Positions 47,304 to 54,714 of a stretch of 64,000 nt of DNA are shown one piece after another. The notes under the pieces are model-generated. The model was given only the letters and a program-made list of their open reading frames with translations. It made no database searches and was not told the DNA's origin. How positions within the stretch are numbered: position 1 is the stretch's first letter; every line of letters starts with the position of its first letter. Origin of the DNA: Streptomyces nymphaeiformis (lineage in GTDB: Bacteria; Actinomycetota; Actinomycetes; Streptomycetales; Streptomycetaceae); the NCBI RefSeq assembly GCF_014203895.1, contig NZ_JACHJY010000001.1, forward strand, positions 1 to 64,000, given 5' to 3'. Position numbers and translations under genes: made by a program.

Positions 47304-47843
47304 ATGGCAAAGGGACTCGTGAACGTGCAGGGCAAGCCTGCGAAGAAGGCATCGGACAAGGCGCCTGAGCGCAAGCTCATCGCGCAGAACAAGAAGGCGC
47401 GGCACGACTACCACATCATCGACACCTACGAGTGCGGTGTGGTGCTCATGGGCACCGAGGTGAAGTCGCTGCGCATGGGCCGGGCCTCGCTGGTCGACGG
47501 CTTCGTCCAGATCGACGGCCACGAGGCGTGGCTGCACAACATCCACGTGCCCGAGTACATGCAGGGCAGCTGGACCAACCACCACGCGAAGCGGAAGCGG
47601 AAGCTGCTGCTGCACCGGGCCGAGATCGACAAGCTGGAGTCGAAGTCGCAGGAGACGGGTCACACGATCGTGCCCCTCTCGCTGTACTTCCTGAACGGCC
47701 GGGTGAAGTGCGAGATCGCGCTGGCCAAGGGCAAGAAGGAGTACGACAAGCGCCAGACCCTGCGGGAGAAGCAGGACACGCGCGAGACGAACCGGGCGAT
47801 CGCGTCGGCGCGGCGCCGGCAGCGGGCGGCGCAGAGCGCGTAG
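47304..47843 (+). CDS. smpB: SsrA-binding protein SmpB
   Basis: A 179-residue protein with the SmpB fold, containing [29 protein letters not shown] and a basic, disordered tail. The N-terminal extension ([19 protein letters not shown]) is longer than in E. coli, as is usual in actinobacteria. SmpB brings tmRNA to stalled ribosomes, and ssrA lies 103 bp downstream. The start is the ATG at 47304. Confidence 0.97.
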   Translation: MAKGLVNVQGKPAKKASDKAPERKLIAQNKKARHDYHIIDTYECGVVLMGTEVKSLRMGRASLVDGFVQIDGHEAWLHNIHVPEYMQGSWTNHHAKRKRKLLLHRAEIDKLESKSQETGHTIVPLSLYFLNGRVKCEIALAKGKKEYDKRQTLREKQDTRETNRAIASARRRQRAAQSA

Positions 47844-47895
47844 GGCCCTGCGCCCCGCCCCGTTAATGCGCTGGCAACCGGGACCGTCGGTCACG

Positions 47896-47946
47896 TACGA
47901 TGGGACCTGCACCCCACAGAGGGTGCGCGTTTTGAAAAATCAACAT
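47896..47946 (+). promoter_or_regulatory. ssrA promoter and 5' leader
   Basis: A TACGAT -10-like element at 47896-47901 lies about 46 bp before the mature tmRNA start. A leader between them (including TTTTGAAAAATC) would be removed by RNase P. A -35 match is weak. Confidence 0.45.
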
Positions 47947-48337
47947 GGGGATGATCGGTTTCGACAGCGGATGTCGAAGCAGTGGGAAGCGTGTCGAGGA
48001 AGCGGCAATGATCTCGTAAACCATATGTCGCAACCAATAATCGCCAACACCAAGAGCGATAACTCCCGCTTCGCCCTCGCTGCCTAATTTTAGGTAACGA
48101 ACAGAAGCCTCTGTGAGGAGCGTCAGCCCGGGGGTGGTCCCGACCCGGATCCTGGCGTCATTTAGGGATCTAAACCTCCAGCCCCGGTCACGGGGGTTGG
48201 AGGGAAATCAAACAGTGGCTGAGCCCGTTCCGGACTTGTCTGGGTGATCCGGAGGGCTGAGAAACTCGTACCAGACTGCACACGGAGAAGCCCTGATTCC
48301 GCACCGTTGGACGCGGGTTCGATTCCCGCCATCTCCA
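47947..48337 (+). ncRNA. ssrA: transfer-messenger RNA
   Basis: The 5' GGGGAUG (47947-47953) pairs with CAUCUCC at the 3' end (48330-48336), leaving the discriminator A at 48337. CCA is not encoded and must be added. The T-loop GGTTCGATTCC lies near 48316-48326. The resume codon GCC is at 48043, and the tag ORF (48043-48087) encodes ANTKSDNSRFALAA then TAA. The AA ending directs proteolysis. The tag differs from the longer S. coelicolor tag I recall. Together with SmpB it rescues stalled ribosomes. Confidence 0.97.
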
Positions 48338-48356
48338 CTCATCCCATGTGGGCACA

Positions 48357-48392
48357 GGCCCGGTGGTCGCGCGAGCGACTGCCGGGCCTTTG
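48357..48392 (+). terminator. ssrA terminator
   Basis: GGCCCGG-T-GGTCGC pairs with GCGAC-T-GCCGGGCC around a GCGA loop, with two mismatches, and is followed by TTTGT. It lies 20 bp after tmRNA. Confidence 0.78.
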
Positions 48393-48492
48393 TCATGCCG
48401 TGCCAGGGCGTCGACCCTCTTGTGGGCTTGGTCTGGACCTGGCACTCTGCGGGGCGCCGCCCCCCCACGTCACGGCACCCCCGGAGGTACGT

Positions 48493-49575
48493 ATGCGTTA
48501 CAGACCCCTCGCGGTCCTGCTCATGCTCCTCGCCCTCCTCGTCCCCGCCGCCCTGCCCGCCGGAGCCGCCGCGCCCGCGCCCGTGCAGGTCTACGGCGCC
48601 TGGCACTGCGGGGACGACTACTGCACCTGGTCCACCGTCCGCGACGTCGCCGAGTTCGACGCCGGGAACCACTGGCTGATCGACCGCGGTGACGGACGGC
48701 CTTCCGTCAATCTGGTCGTGCTGAGCTTCGTCGACCCGCTCAAGTTGCTCCACCGCACCACCGACGCGGGGACCGCCGCAGGGGTGCCCGTCGGCATGAG
48801 CCGCGAGATCGTCCAGTACTTCACCTCGCGCGGTATACGCGTGATGCTCTCCCTCGGCGGGATCACGTACACCGACGCCTGGGACGCCGCCCTCGCCGAG
48901 AACGCCGGCCGGCTGGGGCTCGAAGCCGCAGCCGTCGCCGCGGACCTCGGCGTCGGCATCGAGATCGACTACGAGCAGAACACCGCCCCGAACATCTCCG
49001 GGCTCCAGGCCTTCATCGACGCCTACCGGTCCGTGCATCCGTACGACGCCGGCGGTACGGACCCGGCCGCGCGGCTCACCATCGACACCGCCGCGGGCGA
49101 CCGCTGGCTCATCGACATCAACCGCAAGGCCACCGCCGACTGGCTGCGCACCGACAGCCCCGTGCTCGACTACGCGAACGCGATGGTGCCCGCCCGGCCC
49201 ACCTCGGCGAGCTCGCACATCGCGAACTGGCAGGAGCACCTGGACGGCAAGCCGCAGTTCTCGCCGCCGGTCGCCCCGCTCGCCCCCGCCAAGCTCACCG
49301 CGGGGCTCTACCTCGCGTACGGCCGCAGTCCGCTGCCGGAGTGCACCGACTTCGCGAACTCGCTGCAGAAGGCGACCGGCGACTGGGTGCGGAACGCGGC
49401 GCCCCACGGGGCCGGGACCACGCCGGGGCTGCTCGGCTACATGTTCTGGGCGGCCGAGAAGCCGTCCACCCGTGGGCTCGGCACCCAGGAGCCCAACGGC
49501 TGTGCGGGCGGTGCCGGGGCCGGAGCCACCTCGTACGGGGTGTCCGTGCCGATGTCGCCGCTGCGGCAGGGCTAA
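48493..49575 (+). CDS. secreted GH18 (chitinase-like) protein
   Basis: A 360-residue exported protein with a signal peptide ending at GAAAPA near residue 27. It resembles GH18: a VMLSLGG strand (residues about 118-124) and the active-site strand read VGIEIDYEQN in place of DGIDIDWE. The catalytic glutamate and the adjacent aspartate are kept, but the first aspartate is valine and the second is glutamate. There is no chitin-binding module. It may be a chitinase, an endo-beta-N-acetylglucosaminidase or a weakly active relative. The stop codon overlaps that of the convergent MFS gene. Confidence 0.82.
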   Translation: MRYRPLAVLLMLLALLVPAALPAGAAAPAPVQVYGAWHCGDDYCTWSTVRDVAEFDAGNHWLIDRGDGRPSVNLVVLSFVDPLKLLHRTTDAGTAAGVPVGMSREIVQYFTSRGIRVMLSLGGITYTDAWDAALAENAGRLGLEAAAVAADLGVGIEIDYEQNTAPNISGLQAFIDAYRSVHPYDAGGTDPAARLTIDTAAGDRWLIDINRKATADWLRTDSPVLDYANAMVPARPTSASSHIANWQEHLDGKPQFSPPVAPLAPAKLTAGLYLAYGRSPLPECTDFANSLQKATGDWVRNAAPHGAGTTPGLLGYMFWAAEKPSTRGLGTQEPNGCAGGAGAGATSYGVSVPMSPLRQG

Positions 49576-50825
49576 GCCCCTTCCTGTGTACGGCGGCCGC
49601 CCACTCCCGTCGCCGTGCACAGGGTCAGGGCCAGTGCCGCCGCCGTCACCGGGATCAGGAAGCCGAAGGCGGCGAAGGGGGCGTGGTCGGCGGCCCAGCC
49701 GCCGGTGGCCGAGCCGGTGGCGATGCCCGCCAGGAGGGCGGTCACGGCGAGGGCCATGCCCTCGTTGAGCTGGGCCGCCGGGACGAGGCGCTGGATCAGG
49801 CCCATGCCCGTCACCATCGTCGGGGCCGTCGCCATCCCCGCGAGGAGGAGGCCGCCGGCCAGGGCGAGCAGGGAGCCGGTCGAGGCGCCGAGCAGCGGCA
49901 TCGCCATCAGGACGGTCATCGCGGCCAGGCAGGTGCGCAGGCGGGCGGTGCGCCGGGCGTGGCCGTAGAGGAGGCCCGCCGCGCAGGAGCCCGCGGCCTG
50001 GAGGGCGAGGACCGGTCCCGCGACGGGCCCGTCCACGTACGCCAGGGTCACGACCTCCATGGAGCCGAAGATCGCGCCCGTGGCGAGGAAGACCGCGAGC
50101 AGCGGCGCCATGCCCGGGGACCGCAGCGGGGAGCCCGCCGCCGTGCGCGGGGCGACCGGGGGCTCAGTGGAGCGCTGGGCGCTGAGGATCAGGACGCCGG
50201 AGAGGAAGAGGACGGCCGCGGTGAGCGTGCCGGCCTCGGGGAAGAGCGCCGAGCACAGGACGGCGGCGAGCACCGGGCCGAGCATGTAGCAGAGCTCGTC
50301 GACGGCCTGTTCGAAGGCGTTGGCGGTGTGCAGCGCGTCCGGGTCCTTGCGGAAGAGGTGGGCCCAGCGGGCCCGGGACATGCCGCCCGTGTTCGGGGTG
50401 GTGGCGGTGACGGCGGTCGTGAGGAAGAGCGCCCAGGCGGGGGTTCGTTCGTGGACGCAGAGCAGCAGGACCAGGTGGCCCAGGACCGCGTAGGCGGTGG
50501 CCGGGACCGCGATCCTGGCCTGGCCGTACCGGTCGACGAGCCGGGCGATGAGCGGGCCGGTGACGGAGCCGACGGCGAGGCCGGTGGCGGTGACCGCGCC
50601 GGCGAGGGCGTAGGAGCCGTACGCCGCGGCGATCATGATCACGGCGCTGACGCCGAACATGCCCATGGGCAGTCGGGCGATCAGGCTGCCGACGGTGAAG
50701 GCGCGGGTGCCGGGGTGGGAGAAGAGGCGGAGGTAGGGGTTGCGGGGGAGCGCGCGGGGCGTTTCGCGGTAGCGGGGGGCGAGGGCCGGGCCCGCCGGGG
50801 TGAGGGTGAGGTCCGGTTGCGGCAT
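49572..50825 (-). CDS. MFS transporter
   Basis: A 417-residue major facilitator protein with 12 membrane segments. The loop between segments 2 and 3 reads ARLVDRYGQAR, the MFS signature. The fold resembles SetA- or SET-type sugar and drug exporters of actinobacteria. It is divergent from a LysR-type regulator, which suggests ligand-dependent control. The stop overlaps the GH18 stop codon (TAG within 49572-49574). Confidence 0.88.
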   Translation of the reverse strand: MPQPDLTLTPAGPALAPRYRETPRALPRNPYLRLFSHPGTRAFTVGSLIARLPMGMFGVSAVIMIAAAYGSYALAGAVTATGLAVGSVTGPLIARLVDRYGQARIAVPATAYAVLGHLVLLLCVHERTPAWALFLTTAVTATTPNTGGMSRARWAHLFRKDPDALHTANAFEQAVDELCYMLGPVLAAVLCSALFPEAGTLTAAVLFLSGVLILSAQRSTEPPVAPRTAAGSPLRSPGMAPLLAVFLATGAIFGSMEVVTLAYVDGPVAGPVLALQAAGSCAAGLLYGHARRTARLRTCLAAMTVLMAMPLLGASTGSLLALAGGLLLAGMATAPTMVTGMGLIQRLVPAAQLNEGMALAVTALLAGIATGSATGGWAADHAPFAAFGFLIPVTAAALALTLCTATGVGGRRTQEGA

Positions 50826-50861
50826 GGATCAAGGGTCCGTTGGCATGGCCCTGCCGGTCCA

Positions 50862-50876
50862 ACACCTATGCGGTGG
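50862..50876. promoter_or_regulatory. candidate LysR operator
   Basis: ACACC-TATGC-GGTGG is an inverted repeat in the 83-bp gap between the divergent MFS and LysR genes. LysR proteins bind such interrupted dyads near divergent promoters. The spacing is close to the expected T-N11-A pattern. Confidence 0.4.
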
Positions 50877-50908
50877 TGATTCACGCACCTGTGTTGTTAG
50901 ATGCGTGC

Positions 50909-51871
50909 ATGCCCGCTCCCCACGACGTCGAACCACGACTCCTGCGCGCCTTCACCGCCGCCGCCGAGGAGCTCCACTTCACCCGCGCCGCCGCCCGCCT
51001 CTACCTCGCCCAGCAGGCCCTCAGCCGTGACATCCGGCGCCTGGAGCGGGAGTTGGGCGCCGAACTGTTCGTGCGGACCACCCGGCAGGTCGCCCTCACC
51101 CCCGACGGCGAACGTCTCCTCCCGTACGCCCGCCGGGTGTTGGCCGCCCACGACGAGCTCACCGAAGCCTTCCGCAGCGCGCCCCGCCCGCTCCTCGTCG
51201 ACCTCAACAGCCCCGACCTCGTCCAGGAGCGCGTCCTCCTGCGGGCCCGTGAACTCGCCCCGGAGCAGGAGCTGATGGCCCGCTACGAGAGCGGACTCAC
51301 CGGCGCCGTCCAGTCCATCCTCGCCGGCCGGCTCGACACCTCCTTCGGCCGGTACGGGGGACTCGACGCCCGGCTCAGGGCGCGGCTCGACTCCCAGTTC
51401 GTGCGGTACGAGCCGATGGCCGTGGTCCTCCCCGAGGACCATCCGCTCGCCGGCCTGCCCGAGGTCCCGCTCGCCCGGCTCGCCGGGGAGCGGATCTACG
51501 CCGGGGCCGGGAACGACCGCACCCCCGAGTGGACCGACCTCGCCGCCCGGCTCTTCGCAGGGCGCGGCATCGAGATCGCCCCGCCCGCGCCGCTGGCCGT
51601 CGGCCACGAGGAGTTCCGCCGGATCATGGCCAAGCACCGTCACCCGGTCCTCGCCGTCGTCGACTTCCCGCCCATGCCGGGCTGCGTCCTCCGGCCGCTC
51701 GTCGACCCCGTGCCCCTCTCGCCCGTGAGCCTGGTGTGGCGCAAGGGACTCCGCCACCCCGGCCTCGACGCCCTGCGCCGGGCGGCCGCGGAGCTCGGCG
51801 CCCGGGAGGGCTGGCTCGTCCGGCCGCCCGGCGCCTGGCTGCCGGAGGGGGAGCCGGGGTTGCCCGCATAG
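50909..51871 (+). CDS. LysR family transcriptional regulator
   Basis: A 320-residue regulator with an N-terminal winged helix-turn-helix (residues 8-65; LHFTRAAARLYLAQQALSRDI) and a C-terminal substrate-binding domain (about 95-310). It is divergent from an MFS transporter gene, probably its target. The ATG at 50909 gives the normal LysR N terminus; a TTG at 50840 would add 23 unconserved residues. The inducer is unknown. Confidence 0.92.
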   Translation: MPAPHDVEPRLLRAFTAAAEELHFTRAAARLYLAQQALSRDIRRLERELGAELFVRTTRQVALTPDGERLLPYARRVLAAHDELTEAFRSAPRPLLVDLNSPDLVQERVLLRARELAPEQELMARYESGLTGAVQSILAGRLDTSFGRYGGLDARLRARLDSQFVRYEPMAVVLPEDHPLAGLPEVPLARLAGERIYAGAGNDRTPEWTDLAARLFAGRGIEIAPPAPLAVGHEEFRRIMAKHRHPVLAVVDFPPMPGCVLRPLVDPVPLSPVSLVWRKGLRHPGLDALRRAAAELGAREGWLVRPPGAWLPEGEPGLPA

Positions 51872-51875
51872 AGCG

Positions 51876-51930
51876 GGGGCGCTCACCACGGGGGTGCGCA
51901 CGACGGGGCGCTCACCACGGGGGCGCTCAC
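51876..51930. repeat. GCGCTCAC direct repeats upstream of narK
   Basis: GCGCTCAC occurs at 51879, 51908 and 51923. The first two lie in near-identical 19-bp copies of GGGGCGCTCACCACGGGGG, spaced 29 bp. They sit 120-170 bp before narK, where a regulator could bind, but the motif is not one I can assign. Confidence 0.5.
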
Positions 51931-52049
51931 ACGGCGGCCGTACGCCGGGTGAGAGCAAGGTTCCGTCACCGTCACCTCACGGCACCGGACTGAAACGCGC
52001 CCTTCCTAGCGTCGGTCGCATCAGGGATCCGACTCCGTGGAGGTGCGAG

Positions 52050-53405
52050 ATGGGTGGCCGCTGGATCGAACACTGGGAACCGGAGGACGAGACCTTCTGG
52101 CGCGAGAAGGGAGAACGGATCGCGCGCCGGAACCTGCTCTTCTCCGTCCTCTCCGAGCACATCGGCTTCTCGATCTGGAGCCTGTGGTCGGTCATGGTCC
52201 TCTTCATGGGCCCGCAGTACGGGGTCGACCCCGCCGGCAAGTTCTTCCTCATCGGCACCGCCACCTTCGTCGGCGCGCTGATCCGCATCCCGTACACCTT
52301 CGCCGTCGCCCGCTTCGGCGGCCGCAACTGGACGATCTTCAGCGCCCTGCTGCTCCTGCTGCCCACGGGCCTCGCCTTCGCGGTGATGCACCCCGGCACC
52401 TCGTACACCACCTTCGTCCTCGTCGCCGCGCTCACCGGCGTCGGCGGCGGCAACTTCGCCTCCTCGATGACCAACATCAACGCCTTCTTCCCGCTGCGGA
52501 AGAAGGGCTGGGCGCTCGGCCTCAACGCGGGCGGCGGCAACATCGGCGTCCCCGTCGTCCAGCTCGTCGGCCTCCTCGTCATCGGCACCGCCGGAGCGGT
52601 GCACCCGAGGATCGTGCTCGGCGTCTACCTGCCGCTGATCGTCGCCGCCTCCGTCTGCTCCGCGCTCTTCATGGACAACCTCGTCCCCGTGAAGAACGAC
52701 ACCGGCGCGGTCAAGGAGGCCGTCAAGGCCCGCCACACCTGGATCATGGCCTTCCTCTACGTCGGCACCTTCGGCTCCTTCATCGGCTACAGCTTCGCCT
52801 TCGGCCTCGTCCTCCAGACCCAGTTCGGCCGCACCCCGCTCCAGGCCGCCTCGCTCACCTTCATCGGGCCGCTGCTCGGCTCGCTCATCCGGCCCGTCGG
52901 CGGCTCCCTCGCCGACCGGCACGGCGGCGCCCGCATCACCCTGGGGACCTTCGCCGCGATGGCCGCCGCCACCGGCGTGGTGATCTACGCCTCCGTGACC
53001 GAGTCCCTCGCCGTCTTCCTCGTCGGCTTCATCGGCCTCTTCGTCCTCAGCGGCCTCGGCAACGGCTCCACGTACAAGATGATCCCGGCGATCTTCCTCG
53101 CCCAGGGGCACCGCAAGGGCCTCTCGGGCGAGCCCGCCGAGGCCTACGGACGGCGGCTCTCCGGGGCCTCCATGGGCCTCATCGGCGCCGTCGGTGCGCT
53201 CGGCGGCCTCGGCATCAACCTCGCCTTCCGCCAGTCCTTCCAGACCGCCGGCACCGGCACCGCCGCCTTCGTCGCCTTCCTCGCCTTCTACGCGGCCTGC
53301 ATGGCCGTCACCTGGGCGGTATACCTTCGGGCGCCCGGCGCCGTCCCCGAGACCCCCGAGGCGGTCACGGAGCCCGAGGCCCGGTCCGGCTACGCGCGGG
53401 TGTGA
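52050..53405 (+). CDS. narK: nitrate/nitrite transporter NarK
   Basis: A 451-residue MFS protein of the nitrate/nitrite porter family with 12 membrane segments. The nitrate signature reads GWALGLNAGGGNIGVPVVQL (about residues 151-170), and a cationic loop follows segment 2. It should import nitrate, or export nitrite, across the membrane. The start has GGAGGTGCGAG before the ATG. nnaR follows after 84 bp. Confidence 0.93.
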   Translation: MGGRWIEHWEPEDETFWREKGERIARRNLLFSVLSEHIGFSIWSLWSVMVLFMGPQYGVDPAGKFFLIGTATFVGALIRIPYTFAVARFGGRNWTIFSALLLLLPTGLAFAVMHPGTSYTTFVLVAALTGVGGGNFASSMTNINAFFPLRKKGWALGLNAGGGNIGVPVVQLVGLLVIGTAGAVHPRIVLGVYLPLIVAASVCSALFMDNLVPVKNDTGAVKEAVKARHTWIMAFLYVGTFGSFIGYSFAFGLVLQTQFGRTPLQAASLTFIGPLLGSLIRPVGGSLADRHGGARITLGTFAAMAAATGVVIYASVTESLAVFLVGFIGLFVLSGLGNGSTYKMIPAIFLAQGHRKGLSGEPAEAYGRRLSGASMGLIGAVGALGGLGINLAFRQSFQTAGTGTAAFVAFLAFYAACMAVTWAVYLRAPGAVPETPEAVTEPEARSGYARV

Positions 53406-53489
53406 CCCCCGGTGCCCGGCGCGTACCGTAACGACGAGGAAATACGGGCGAACCCCGACCGACACGCACCCCCGTCAGGCTCAGGCCCC

Positions 53490-54626
53490 ATGGACGAGCA
53501 AGAACACGGCCCCCTCGCCGGCTTCACGATCGGCGTCACCGCCGCACGGCGCGCCGACGAGCTGATCGCGCTGCTGCGCCGGCGCGGCGCGGCCGTCGTC
53601 CACGGCCCGGCCCTGCGGATCGTGCCCCTCGCGGACGACACCGAACTCCTCGCCGCCACCAAGGAGCTCATCGGCCACGCCCCGGACGTCGTCGTCGCCA
53701 CCACGGCGATCGGCTTCCGGGGCTGGGTCGAGGCCGCCGAGGGCTGGGGCTACGGGGACGAGCTCCTCGCCGTCCTGCGGGACGTCGAGCTCCTCGCCCG
53801 CGGGCCCAAGGTCAAGGGGGCGGTACGGGCCGCCGGGCTCACCGAGTCCTGGTCGCCCTCCTCCGAGTCCATGGCCGAGGTCCTCGACCGGCTCCTCGCG
53901 GAGGGCGTCGCGGGCCGGCGCATCGCGCTCCAGCTGCACGGGGAGCCGCTGCCCGGGTTCGTGGAGGCGCTCACCGCGGGCGGCGCCGAGGTCGTCGGCG
54001 TCCCCGTCTACCGCTGGATGCCGCCCGAGGACCTCGGGCCGCTCGACCGGCTCATCGACGCGACCCTCGCGCGCGGCCTCGACGCGGTCACCTTCACCAG
54101 CGCGCCCGCCGCCGCCTCGCTGTTCTCCAGGGCGGCGGAGCGGGGCGTACGGGACGAACTCCTGGCCGCGCTCCGGCACGACGTGCTCGCGGTGTGCGTG
54201 GGGCCCGTGACGGCGCTGCCGCTCCAGGTCGAGGGCATCGACACGTACCAGCCGGAGCGCTTCCGGCTCGGGCCGCTCGTCCAGCTCCTCTGCAAGGAGC
54301 TGCCCGCCCGCTCCCGGGTCCTGCCGGTCGCCGGGCACCGCGTCGAGGTCCGCGGGCACGCCGTCCTCGTCGACGGCGGCCTCCGGCCCGTCCCGCCCGC
54401 CGGCATGGCCCTCCTCGGCCTCCTCGCCCGCCGCCCCGGCTGGGTCGTCTCCCGCGCGGACCTCCTGCGGGCCCTGCCGGGCGCGGGCCGCGACGAACAC
54501 GCCGTCGAGACGGCGATGGCCCGCCTGCGCACCGCCCTCGGCACGCCGAAGCTGATCCAGACCGTGGTGAAGCGGGGCTACCGGCTGGCGCTCGACCCGA
54601 CGGCGGAGGAGAAGTACGACGGCTAG
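53490..54626 (+). CDS. nnaR: HemD-like/winged-helix nitrate regulator NnaR
   Basis: A 378-residue fusion of a uroporphyrinogen-III synthase-like domain (residues about 8-255) and a C-terminal winged helix of the OmpR type (about 285-370; VSRADLLRALPGAGRDEHAVETAMARLR). This architecture and its place next to narK match NnaR, a GlnR-controlled co-activator of nitrate and nitrite assimilation in S. coelicolor. The ATG at 53490 begins MDEQEHGPLAGFTIGVTAARR; an in-frame GTG at 53412 is possible. Confidence 0.88.
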   Translation: MDEQEHGPLAGFTIGVTAARRADELIALLRRRGAAVVHGPALRIVPLADDTELLAATKELIGHAPDVVVATTAIGFRGWVEAAEGWGYGDELLAVLRDVELLARGPKVKGAVRAAGLTESWSPSSESMAEVLDRLLAEGVAGRRIALQLHGEPLPGFVEALTAGGAEVVGVPVYRWMPPEDLGPLDRLIDATLARGLDAVTFTSAPAAASLFSRAAERGVRDELLAALRHDVLAVCVGPVTALPLQVEGIDTYQPERFRLGPLVQLLCKELPARSRVLPVAGHRVEVRGHAVLVDGGLRPVPPAGMALLGLLARRPGWVVSRADLLRALPGAGRDEHAVETAMARLRTALGTPKLIQTVVKRGYRLALDPTAEEKYDG

Positions 54627-54714
54627 CCCCCGGCAGGCGCCCCGCGCCTGACACCAGGCCCCCCTGTGGCGTACGCTCGACGGCTGCCCAGTGCACGTGA
54701 GAAGGGGGCCTTAG

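Noticed and set aside
48300..48337. Stand-alone tRNA gene
   Set aside because: The T-arm and acceptor belong to the 3' tRNA-like domain of tmRNA, which pairs with 47947-47953.
51940..52005. GlnR box upstream of narK
   Set aside because: A GGCAC-N6-GAAAC half-site can be picked out, but the second half does not fit the gTnAC-N6-GaAAC pattern, so no site is called.
53412..53489. N-terminal extension of NnaR from the upstream GTG
   Set aside because: The 26 added residues look like leader sequence and family members start close to the ATG at 53490. The extension is possible but not preferred.
54627..54714. Rifamycin-associated element upstream of helD
   Set aside because: I could not find a good match to the 19-bp inverted element that I recall for rifamycin-inducible genes, so inducible rifamycin tolerance is not claimed.
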